A stretch of 64,000 nt of DNA, taken from positions 132,439,989 to 132,503,988 of the forward strand of contig CP136068.1 of NCBI GenBank assembly GCA_032622095.1, written 5' to 3'. Source of the DNA: Siphonodentalium dalli (lineage: Eukaryota > Mollusca > Scaphopoda > Gadilida > Siphonodentaliidae). The number at the start of each line of letters is the position of its first letter. Positions within the stretch are counted from its first letter, which is position 1. Shown here piece by piece: positions 12,481 through 22,044 of this stretch. Below the pieces are notes generated by a model, which saw only the letters and a list, made by a program, of their open reading frames with translations, did not search any database and was not told the DNA's origin. Made by a program: the position numbers and the translations under genes.

Positions 12481-13114
12481 AGTCAGATGCTGGACACTTT
12501 GCATCTATTATGGGGCTTACAGTCCATATACCAACCTGATATATACTAGTAGCACGATTTCTTTGGTGGTAACTGTTCGTGTGCACGGCCTTTGCTGAAC
12601 ATTTCATGTCTATCTTCATTAACTGAGGTCATGTTCGCAGATTTGTCATAAACAATCACGACGAAATGCTAAATACACACAAATAGTGGTGATGGAACAT
12701 TAAGTACCACAAAAGGATTCCTCGTAATTGACATCAAGCATTCTGTTAGCCATGGGTAAGCTTTTCAATCATCCCAAAATGTGCGCTTGCCCTTACCAAA
12801 GAAAAAGGAAGTTGAGTCGCATCCTGATATCGCATGGAAATTATGTTATATTGGAAGCAAAGTTGAATTTTTTTCTGAGCCCAATTGAATTGTACATATC
12901 AACTATGTTGCGGATAACATGGGATTTAGACTTGCCGAGAGACACAGTTTCAAATCTTTGCATTGGAGTAGCATAACATGCAGATGTCACAACAGAATCA
13001 CGATAATATCCTTGTCAACAGTACGAACAATAATCGATGAATAATGAGTGTGTAGCATATGAGATATATGTCCGACTAATCTACTGTCAGCTTCTTCATA
13101 CGTATATCCAAAGA

Positions 13115-13605
13115 GTATAGGTTACACATTTGGACGGTATCACCATCCTCCGTTACGAAGATGGTTTTCCCTGTTAGGGTTTCCAATTTAAAGAGACATT
13201 CATTGACCAATGCAAACAATTCTTGCCTGTTGTGGTGTTTCTGAGAAAGTCATTCCAATTCGGTTGATTTTTTGAAGTAAACCCCAACCTTACCTCGAAT
13301 GCCACAACCACGTTTCTCTCACGTTCCTGTTTCGATACTACCCTATATTTACCTGTCCAAAACCAAGTCAATACTTCTACAATCTGCGAGCTGCATCATA
13401 ACATATGGAATAAACTTTGTGCTGATATACATTGAGAAGGTCAGCCCGACTTCAGGTGTCAGTAAATGTATCAGAGCACCTCCGTCGAACACCTTACACT
13501 CGACCTTTGGATTTGGCTCTGCAGTTTCTATGCAGTTTGAATCGGATGGGACCTTCATGCAGCTTAGGAAGTCACATTTATTACCGCCCCTCCTTTTATA
13601 GATGG
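13115..13605 (-). pseudogene. Relic of a transposon-associated family protein (PIN-like?)
   Basis: Read on the minus strand with at least two frameshifts, the spacer of the 4.8-kb palindrome encodes a chain of recognisable motifs. In order these are NKCDFLSCM (about 13575), VFDGGALIHLL (about 13490), LVLDR (about 13355), SKQERERN, NWNDFLRN (about 13245), an ELFALVNE-like stretch, and GKTIFVTEDGDTV (about 13160). I recall the same order in large uncharacterised protein families of marine invertebrates and fish (NKSDL, DGAALV, VWDRY, NW..FL, NK.ELF, later HEEADTR), which may contain a PIN-like nuclease fold. That match is from memory and needs a search. Stops and shifts show it is dead. It could be the element's own gene or captured host DNA. 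Confidence 0.55.
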
Positions 13606-15236
13606 TTTTGGTGTGAGAAGAACATATATTTCATATGCTACAAACCGATAATTCATCGATTATTGTTCACACTGTTGACACATATATTATCGTGATCATG
13701 TTGGGACATCTGCATGCTATGCTTCTTCAATGCAAACATTTGAAACTGTTTGTCTTTCGAGAAGTCTAAATCCCATGTTACCTACAACATAGTTGATATT
13801 TGCAATTCAATGGGCTAAACAAAATTCAACTGTACTTCCAATATTCCATCCGATATCAGGATGCGACTCAACTTCCCATTTCCTTGGTAAGGGTAAGCGC
13901 AATTTTGGGATGCTTGTAAAGCTTAGCTCACAGAATGCTTGATGCCAATTACGAGGAATCCCTGTGTGGTTCTTGATGTTTCATCACCACTATTGAGTGT
14001 ATTTAGCATTTCGTTGAGATTGTTTATGACAAATCTGTGAACCTGACCTCAGTTAATGAAACTAGACATGAAATGTTCAATACCACCAACGAGGAACATG
14101 CTCTTTCAAATGAATATCGTGCTATATATATCAGACTGGTATCTGGACTGTAAGCCCCACAGTAGATGCAAAGTTTCCAACACCTGACTTCTTTGGATGG
14201 AAATTGATTGACAGTTCTTTTGTTACTGTATGGATGACAACCTAGACGCAGCTAGAGAGTGCACAGAGTTGACTAAATGTGTTTGCATATCGGTTTGTTT
14301 CAGGTGAAAATGTTCAAGAAGCAAACTTCCATGTACGAAGTTGTGCAGCCGTGTGGTTGTGAGAAGTGAATTGTTCAATTCAGTTTTTTTAAAACAAAGT
14401 GCATTTTCAAATTTCATAGTATTTATAATTTGAATACGAGTCCGGATGATGAAGATGTGTTGCAGAATACCTTCCATGTGTTCCTGTTTTGAGAACCAAA
14501 TTGAGTTTGACGATTATGGGTTTTGTCATTTGGTGTTTCCTAATTTCGTGGTAAATCCACTACTAAATTGTTATTTGTAAATATCTCGATATTAAAATGT
14601 TTATTCAATTTATCCAACCATATAGTAGTGTCGCAAATAGAATTGAAGACATCAGAGCCATTCATGGTTCGTTTCTAAGCATTTACAGAATGAAAACCTG
14701 TCGGAGAATAATTTTGCTCATTTACATAGCACATATTCTACCTCACATTTGTACCAGAACAAACTACACTACTTCGCCTTTAGTGTGCATGACTCTTTCA
14801 CAGAGGTTATTCCATCGAATAGTCAACACATTGTTGATATCTTCTCTTATATTATCTCTAAAATTGTAAAGTATTTAAACAAAAATAAGGAAAAAAAACA
14901 ACATTTCCATGTTTTTGCCGCCATTTTGGCATCCATCTTGAATAATTGTGGCCATTTTTCAACTAAAAGTGGGGGCTATTATTCGATAACCACCATTCTT
15001 AGATAATAGGGTGGAATTCGTTATGTTAAACATGTAAAATTGAGAAGCAAAGCTATTAAGTGTACCAGCGTCAAACCGGCGGCCATCTTGGACGCCATCT
15101 TAAATTTTCGGCTCTACGTCGGTCAAAAAGTTGGTTCTTGAGAAAATTCCTAGACTAGAGATGCTGTCCAACAAGATATTAAAAAATGGCGCTTTTATCC
15201 GACTTGTATTGATCAAAACGCTAACTACCTACACTA

Positions 15237-15700
15237 AGAGCGATATTTTGAGTTGTTTATGTCAGTCGAGGAGTCTGTTATAAAACCCTTGTCAGATGTG
15301 CAGTATTGGGAGGATCCTGAAAAGTCTTATGCTACTAACTGCATTTTCTTGTATATCAGAAGAAACTATATTTTACTGCACACTGTGACCACTATTTTTG
15401 AACAGGCCTTCCATATCTCTTGACAAATTGTAACTTTTTTTGTGGAAACTGTATTGAATGGAACAGACTCAATTTTGTTATAATATATATGCAATCCTCT
15501 GACGGTTCGGGGTCTCTCAGTTTGCACGAATATATGTATCTCTTCAATAGAATGATAAATATACGTTTAATGCTTCTTCTATGTATCTCTTTTTGCTAGC
15601 TCATTTGTGAATGCCCTGATTGCTATTCCCATATAAATATGACAGTTAACAAGATATAATTGTTCAAGTGACTTAAGTGGGTCACCATATGTCGGGATTG
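15237..15700. other. No gene seen
   Basis: Unique-looking AT-rich sequence between the palindrome and the tandem array. No hairpin, long frame or known repeat was recognised. Confidence 0.4.
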
Positions 15701-17640
15701 TGAAATGTGAACGTCCAAAATTACTTAAAATGATATGGAGATGGCCTGGGTGACTGTATATAAATTATATGTGGATGAAGGCGAATAGCAATCTTATCAA
15801 TGATAGTGCATATCCGCTCGCCATCCGCGACGCAAACGACACCAAATGTGATTTAATTCATGGTATATCATTAGAGAAAAACTTGTATGAATTCGGTGGA
15901 AATTGGTGCCAAATAAATGTGTACCAGCGTTTGCCTCTTTTGACATATTTAAACCACTCCCATTATACTCAAGGATGCATGATATACTGGCGACGATTAT
16001 ATATATGTTTGGTGGTAATCAGCAACTAAACAAATTCTGAGAATAGTTATGACCCATATCTCTCACCCAACCGACAGCAATTTGACGTCTTTAAATCACA
16101 CGATGATATTCCTCGTATCATAGAGAAGAATAATATATCAATTTGGTGGAAATCTGGGCTAAAAATAGTTTATTAAATCAATTGTTGATGCAACGTTGAC
16201 TCGAACAACGCCATATTGCGAAGGTGATTATGTATTCGTTTGGTGGAAATCGGCGACAAAACTATTTCACGATATATTTTTAATTTTGCCGACCTCCCCC
16301 TTTTCTTCCCCTGACACCAACAGCGTCATTTTAGAAATTTTTTACCCGCACCGTTATCTTCCTTGTAAACAGTTACCCCTCTTAGAACGCCTTGGTGCCA
16401 TCTCGATTGTACCGCGTGAAGTTATATATAGAACGCACACAGACAGACAGAAAGACAGACAGACAGACAGACAGACATACAGCACGATTTGATTTCTTGT
16501 ATCATTTGAGAAGAACGTGTCTGAATTTGATGGTAATTAGTACTAAAAATATTTTGTATCAGTCCTGGTGACCCTCCCGTCCCTATTTCAGTCTCAAGCT
16601 GCACACACTAAGACTCATTAGAGATTAGAGATGCATATATATGAAATTTGTGAAAATTGGCGAGTATACAAATTCGTATCAAATTTAAGGTCCCATAGGG
16701 CACAAATTTTGTGTATCTAAACGACACGATAAGATTCCTCGTATAACAGAGAATAATATGTATCAATCTGGTGGAAATCGGCACTAAACATATAGATATA
16801 ATTCGTTGTGTCCCTCTCATCTCTATACACCACTGACTCGAATGGCCCAACGTATGACATCCTTAAACCACACGATTATACTCCTGATATCATGGAGATG
16901 ATTGTTTATAAGTTTGGTGATAATCGGCGACTAATCAATTTTTTTTATCAAATACAATCCACACCCCCATCTCTCAAACAAACAGCACCAATATGGCGTC
17001 TTTAAATCACACGATTAGATTCCTCGTATCTTGGATAAGAACGTGTATCAATTTGGTGGAAATTGGCGCAAAACAAATTGTGCATCAATTTTGGTGCCAC
17101 TGTCCCTTTCAATGCAACCCTGACTCGAATGAGGCCACATTTGACAGATATAAGCAACGCCATTAGACTCTTCATACCATGGGGATGATTTTGTATAAGT
17201 GTGGTGGCAATCGGCGACTAAACCAATTATTATCAAATTTAGTGCCCACCCCTCCCAATATCTCAACCAAAAGACAACAATTTGGCGTTGTTAAAGCGCA
17301 CAATTTGATTCCTTGTATAATGAAGAAGAATATATACCAATTTGGTGGAGATCGGCGCTAAAATTAGTTTTTCAATTTTGGTGCCCTTCTCCTCTTCCGT
17401 GCATCCCTGACTCGAACGACGCCACTTTAAAACCACACCGTTGGTTTTTTCATATCATGGGGATGATTATATATAAGTTTGGTGGAAATCGGCGACAGAA
17501 AAAAAATCTGCCCCCCCCTTCCGGGCACCCCTGACGCGAACGGCGCGACTTTTGCCATATTTAAACCACACCATTAGATTCCTGATATCATGGGGATTAC
17601 TATATATAAGTTTGGTGGCAATCGGCGACAATTTTTTTTT
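15700..17640. repeat. ~140-bp degenerate tandem array
   Basis: At least ten units are marked by a TTTGGTGG-AATCGGCG box (near 16008, 16142, 16239, 16912, 17053, 17203, 17341, 17478 and 17610). Each is accompanied by TTTAAACCACAC-ATTAGATTCCT and a TGACTCGAACG-type box. Spacing varies from about 100 to 150 bp. Frames across it are artefacts of the repeat. Two sub-arrays end in the same kind of tail followed by an (ACAG)n tract. Confidence 0.75.
16438..16478. repeat. (ACAG)n microsatellite 1
   Basis: A tetranucleotide tract of about 10 units, with one AAAG interruption, follows a ~150-bp tail (16300-16437) that resembles the tail before the second tract. Confidence 0.9.
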
Positions 17641-17786
17641 CTGCCCCCTCCCCCTTTTTTGCCCCTGACAACAACGGCGTCACTTTAGAAAATTCTAACC
17701 CCGACCATTATCTTTCTCGTAAAAAGCTACTCCTAGTAGACCCCTTTGACATCATCTAGATGGTCCCCTGTGTATTTCTATAGAAC

Positions 17787-17820
<34 letters not shown>
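17641..17820. repeat. Repeat tail and (ACAG)n microsatellite 2
   Basis: The tail CCCCTGACAACAACGGCGTC (about 17661) matches 16310-16330, and the (ACAG)n tract runs 17786-17820. Core tandem repeats, a conserved tail and a tetranucleotide tract are the layout of bivalve pearl and HINE (Helitron-like) elements; assignment to that group is an inference. Confidence 0.6.
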
Positions 17821-17821
<1 letters not shown>

Positions 17822-18483
17822 TTCGCAAATATAGATATAGATGGTAGAACGGCGTGTTGTCAATTTCTTATCATCCACAACCGAAACTTAATTGTGAGTT
17901 TCAGATATTATCATTCTTGAAATCAACACGTCTACATTCATTACAAGCTAAACAAGACATTTTATCATTTGTGTATACTTTACTGTGAAATTGCGTTTTT
18001 CCACACTCCGTCAACGGATTCTCATAATGTTTGGTTTTCTAAAAAGCGAGGATATGAACTGTCCGAACTGAACTCCATGCGTTCATTTAAAGTTGAATAA
18101 ATAGTCGGAAAGACAGACAGTCCTAGTTGATAATGAATTTAAGTATATAAATATAAATAATAAAAGGCGGATTCAACGTGGTCATAAACATTCAGCAAAC
18201 TCCGCATGCGGGGTTCATGCAGTTTGTTGAATTTTTCTTGCGGTCAAAATCCCATGACCACATTGAAACCGCCGTTCATTTCTTATATAATGACATAACT
18301 TTTCAAGCTCTCCATTCATGATATATAATTTGTTGGGAAAATATTGGAAGCCATAGTATTTTGAGGCGTAGCGTATGAAATGTTAACATACGACAAAGGT
18401 CACCTGGCACTATTTCCTGTTATTAAACGAACGTTTAATATCACACTTTATAGAATCGGTTTATTGAATGGAATAAGGTTAGG
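17821..18483. other. No gene; hairpin at 18166-18272
   Basis: The inverted arms GGCGGATTCAACGTGGTCAT (18166-18185) and 18253-18272 enclose a second inner hairpin (18191-18232). The rest is unassigned. This is the right end of the 9.2-kb block that interrupts the first receptor pseudogene. Confidence 0.5.
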
Positions 18484-18715
18484 ATCATGTAATAAAAAGT
18501 AAAATACATAGAGCACAACAGTAACGGCCAGACAAACAAGGATTGATATGTTATTTTTCCTGAGTGTGTTGAGCACTATACAAATCTTTCCTTTTTCTTA
18601 TCAGGATAAAGTTTGTCTTCATTGAGGCTTGTTTTATCAATTACTTTTGATTTCATTTCGATGTTTTCTGTATGCTTGTGGCCACCAGACCGCCAATCCA
18701 TTTTTCGCCTAAAAC
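18484..18715 (-). pseudogene. Truncated receptor pseudogene 1
   Basis: It matches the C-terminal part of the receptor genes, from the GEK-C-GGL region after M3 to M4. It is joined at about 18715 directly to receptor 5'-flank sequence (18716-18950), so about 1 kb of coding sequence is missing. It shares with the fragment at 37191-37427 a lost Asp codon after GGL, a 2-base insertion just after (frameshift) and the same deletion junction. Its 3' terminal ~30 bases are replaced: the matching end lies 9.2 kb away at 9267-9294. Non-functional. Confidence 0.8.
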
Positions 18716-18993
18716 TTCCGGCCGTAATTTCTTCTAGCTACAATCACCTAACGGGTGTTATATGTACTTGCTAGCTTGTTCTGACTTACTGAACATCCAT
18801 TTATGCAAGTACATACAAACATATGTACGCCATGGATTCTTTAATCTAATCACAAACCACCATAATGTAATGTGATTATCCGTAGATTATCTACAGCGAG
18901 TAGTTCTATAGTTCTAATGATGATCTGCATCTATTCATTTGAAATTGACGACCGCACTCGTGTTGCAGTTCTACAAAAGAACCGAAACGATTA
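18716..18993 (-). repeat. Receptor 5'-flank relic and 3' UTR of copy 2
   Basis: Positions 18716-18890 match the 5' flank of the genes (GCTAGCTTGTTCTGA, CTTACTGAACAT and a TGGATTCT box). This is the flank of the truncated pseudogene and now serves as the downstream region of copy 2. The site equivalent to the AATAAA of copy 3 (37654-37659) reads AATGAATAG here, so polyadenylation of copy 2 may differ. Confidence 0.6.
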
Positions 18994-20226
18994 TCACGAC
19001 AGCACCACAATGAAGTAAACAAGATAGAGCAGAACCGTAACAGCCAGACAGATACAGAATGATATATTGTTTATCCTCTTTTTGAGCGCTGCACATTTTT
19101 CCTTTTCCTTATCGGAATCAGACTTGTCTCCATTAAGGCTTGTTTGTTCGTTTACTTCTGATTTCATTTCGATGTTTTCAGTACTTGTAGCCACGTCCAG
19201 TCCGCCTGTGCATTTCTCACCGAAAACCGGCCACAAACCGTCGACGGAATGATGGAATCGAACCATAAGAATATTGGTTAACAAAGAAATCATCATGATG
19301 AACTTTTCTAGGATCAGAATGAAGGAGAGACAAGGAATACCTTCCGATCCCGCTGGAACGACACCAGCAACATAAGTGATGGCGACAGTCCAAGATAGAA
19401 ACAGCGTGACGCACAGACCAATTCGTCCTCCATTATCGTAAGGCAACAGAAACACAAAACAGTTCATGATAGAGAGCATGCAGATGGGTATTAGTAAATT
19501 GAGGATGTAGAAACCTGGCCGACGTTTTAAGGTAACTTCGATTGCTATTTTTTTGTTTGTACTTGAAACGCATTTCACTCCAGGTAACGCCCACTCTGAA
19601 TTTGATGAATAATATCCTGGAGTTTCTCTGGTGGCGTCCTGACATTTGTATTTGAGGCGGTCGTGTTCGAAATGTGTGCTGTCGGGGAAATTTACTCTAC
19701 AATTCTGGCTGTCGAAAGGAAACTGGGTCAAATCAAACGAACAAGGTGTTGTTATCACAAGCTCGATTGTAAACACGTTCTTACCCTTTGAGTTTATTTC
19801 GACACGCATGTGTTCCCACCCTGTTCTATGCATGCTGGCAAGCGCCAGCGGCGGCACCCATATTTCCTCTAGCTCTCTTGTTATCCAGTCCGAATGTTTG
19901 TAAAGCGTCGAATTCCATTTTAGTCTCTGATCGGTCCATATTATAATCAGTCCATATTTTGCCGTGAAAAGTTCTTTAGTGGAATCTACGCCTATGATTT
20001 GCTTCAAAGAGGTCACGACAGCAACTTCTTCCGGTTCGTCACCATGGTCCCAAATGTCCTTGATGTATCCGGTGCACTCGAACATGTGATGATGTAAATC
20101 CGTTTTGGTGTATTTCACCGACCCGTCATTTTTGACGTCACAACTCTGTGCACGTGATTGTACAATACATATATTAATGCAAGATATGCATAGAAACAGA
20201 ACAACTTGTAAGTTCCCACAGCCCAT
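18994..20226 (-). CDS. Cys-loop (nicotinic-like) receptor, copy 2
   Basis: A single exon of 410 codons, complete, ending TGA. The frame extends 7 codons further upstream but from a GTG, so the ATG at 20226 (MGCGNLQVV) is the start. Residues 1-24 form a signal peptide. The extracellular domain has WTDQRLKWN (97-105), WVPP (123-126) and the Cys-loop C162-C176 with FPFD. M1 is about 237-262, M2 267-292, M3 298-322, then a short acidic/Ser-rich cytoplasmic loop (325-385) and M4 387-409. This layout is a ligand-gated ion channel subunit of the plasma membrane, probably pentameric. The loop B Trp is missing (PDSTHFEHD follows the Cys-loop) and loop C has one Cys, not CC. In M2 the -1' Glu is Gly, 2' is Gly, 9' is Leu and 20' is Gly. 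The ligand is unknown; acetylcholine binding by the usual site is unlikely. Confidence 0.95.
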   Translation of the reverse strand: MGCGNLQVVLFLCISCINICIVQSRAQSCDVKNDGSVKYTKTDLHHHMFECTGYIKDIWDHGDEPEEVAVVTSLKQIIGVDSTKELFTAKYGLIIIWTDQRLKWNSTLYKHSDWITRELEEIWVPPLALASMHRTGWEHMRVEINSKGKNVFTIELVITTPCSFDLTQFPFDSQNCRVNFPDSTHFEHDRLKYKCQDATRETPGYYSSNSEWALPGVKCVSSTNKKIAIEVTLKRRPGFYILNLLIPICMLSIMNCFVFLLPYDNGGRIGLCVTLFLSWTVAITYVAGVVPAGSEGIPCLSFILILEKFIMMISLLTNILMVRFHHSVDGLWPVFGEKCTGGLDVATSTENIEMKSEVNEQTSLNGDKSDSDKEKEKCAALKKRINNISFCICLAVTVLLYLVYFIVVLS

Positions 20227-20694
20227 TGCGAACGGACACCAATTCACAATTGCTGTTAGTTCAAGGCTTCCTGTAATTCCAACCTATGGTTTTCTTAGAA
20301 TTAGGAAAACTATATGAACTAACATCCGGTCGTATACATTCATCTTGCTACACTCACCTTAACGCATGTTACCTGCACATTCTAGCTTGTTCTGATTTGC
20401 TGAACATGCATTTGTGCAAGGTAAATCCATATACACCTACACAACATGGGTTCTTTCATCAAAGTATGAAGCACCATACTGTACTAATGTGTATATTATC
20501 TGACTTTGAATAGTCAATTAGTGTGCACCTATGTTAAGCTCTCGTTGCAAAGCCTATTATCCACACTCAAGGCGCTTTAACCCGTTCTATACTGAATGGA
20601 TCCCCCATTCAACTATAAACGTATACATGGGTACAGTCTAGTATTTATATAGATGGGTGCTCACGTAATACGAGCAGACGACGGACGGAAAAAA
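20227..20694 (-). promoter_or_regulatory. Conserved 5' flank of receptor copy 2
   Basis: Homologous to the flanks of copies 1 and 3 (GCTTGTTCTGATTTGCTGAA at about 20384 is nearly identical in all three). It must include the promoter and 5' UTR, but no core element could be assigned. The flank continues after an inserted element (21286-21750). Confidence 0.6.
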
Positions 20695-20696
20695 TA

Positions 20697-21283
20697 AACA
20701 CCTCAAAAAGAGAAAGTCACCTTAATATACTCTGTGGTATTTTCGGAGAGATTTAATTGGATTTTGATGAAACTTTCCACAAATGATTTGTGATACCAAG
20801 GACATCAAATGTGCTAAGAAATGTGCTGTGAGGTTAGACATGGCTGAGTGAGCACGAATTGAATGGAGTAGGGGCACTTTAAAAAAAAATGCAAAAACAC
20901 AGGTAGAGGGATCACAGTCATTCAGTTGTGCCTTGGTCCCCCCACTTCTCGCACGGGCTTGGAACATCCCTATCGGTTGGTACCTCAATGGCCTACATGG
21001 TGGGGAACAATGGTTTGTGGCATGAAACTCCAAGGTGTCATTCCAATGGAATGTGGTTAGACTGAATGGCCTGGGCACATTGTGTCTCGAAGTTGACACA
21101 CATGTTGTCGTAGACCCAACGCCGCTTTTGGACCACAGTCACAGCCAGTAACACATTGTGTGAACAATGGAACACTGGAGTGACTGTCCACTCTACGTCA
21201 GTGTTTTGCAACTTTTGAAAAGCACCCCTCTTCCATAAAATATTACCGAATATATTAGGAGGACTTTTTTGTTGTTAGGTGTT
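20697..21283. mobile_element. 587-bp MITE inserted in the copy 2 flank
   Basis: The imperfect inverted ends start AACACCT (about 50 bp alignable) and are flanked by TA on each side (20695-20696 and 21284-21285). Copies 1 and 3 of the flank read straight through this point without the insert, so it arrived after the duplication. A 125-codon minus-strand frame inside is unrecognised and not called as a gene. The TA target suggests Tc1/mariner. Confidence 0.75.
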
Positions 21284-21285
21284 TA

Positions 21286-21750
21286 GATAATACAAGAGTA
21301 GCATGATTCATATTTATTGGTATGAGATGTCTATGGTCGTTTGCCGAACTTACTTTCTGAACATTTCATAAGGGAACTACTAGTCGATGAGTATTTAGTA
21401 TGCACATGGTTCACATAGTCTGCCATACACTTCTACAAGTAGACGTTGAACAATTCATTATTCATTTGGAGGCGTGTTCAAGAACTGTAAGAATACGACA
21501 CACAGATTGACAGCTAATACAAGTGCAGAAGTATTTTTTTCAATTGGTGGGAAATGTTCAGACAATAAGTTCAACAAACGGCCTGAGACCACACAATACT
21601 GAGCCATTGTATGTACCCATTCTGATACAAGTATGCAACAGTAAGCGAATTTTTTAACATGCAATTTCAGACGAAGTTCCAATAACGGAAGATCCGTTCT
21701 GTGTCAAACTTAGAACCATGCATGTTCAGACTGACTCGCAGCTTAAAGAT
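21286..21750. repeat. Distal part of the duplicated 5' flank, copy 2
   Basis: Aligns with 1795-2280 and with 39430-40225. Shared marks are GGTATGAGATGTCTATGGTC and the ACGGAAGATCCG box. It ends where the three units diverge, at the CAGCTTAA box. Confidence 0.7.
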
Positions 21751-21820
21751 AGGGGGACATCGCAGTGGGTATAATGCTAAAATAGTATCATCCGTTTAAA
21801 CTCACACCAACGGAAAGGAT

Positions 21821-22044
21821 ATTAAAATATAGACATATTTTTGTTCTTATACCAATCATAACAAATCGCGTAAATAGCTTGTTATTGTCAAGGACGTACG
21901 CTGTGTTATATAAAAAAAATCCAGGTTCTGTCACATTTTTGGCTTTTTTACATGCATGTAACACTGCGTGCGAACTTGACAATAACATACTATTTACGCG
22001 TTATTTATGATTGCTAAAAGAACAAAATATGTCTATATTTTAAT
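21821..22044. repeat. Long hairpin, ~72-bp arms
   Basis: Arms 21821-21892 and 21975-22044 are complementary with few mismatches (ATTAAAATATAGACATATTT outermost). The loop is ~80 bp. Probably a small MITE; no clear target duplication was found. Confidence 0.75.

Larger units (their letters stand above)
10442..15236. mobile_element. 4.8-kb palindromic (foldback) element
   Basis: The left arm (10442 to about 13085) and right arm (about 13610-15236) are inverted copies over almost their whole length. Examples are 10500-10620 with 15060-15190, 11140-11290 with 14400-14560, and 12730-12850 with 13840-13960. The outer ends are TAGTGTAGGCAGTTAGCG and its complement. AGA occurs next to both ends and may be a 3-bp target duplication. 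The left arm is longer because a 699-bp element has inserted in it. The ~520-bp spacer holds a decayed coding relic. The family is unknown. Confidence 0.8.

Noticed and set aside
20722-21099. 125-codon minus-strand frame in the copy 2 flank
   Set aside because: It lies inside a MITE absent from the other two flanks and has no recognisable domain.
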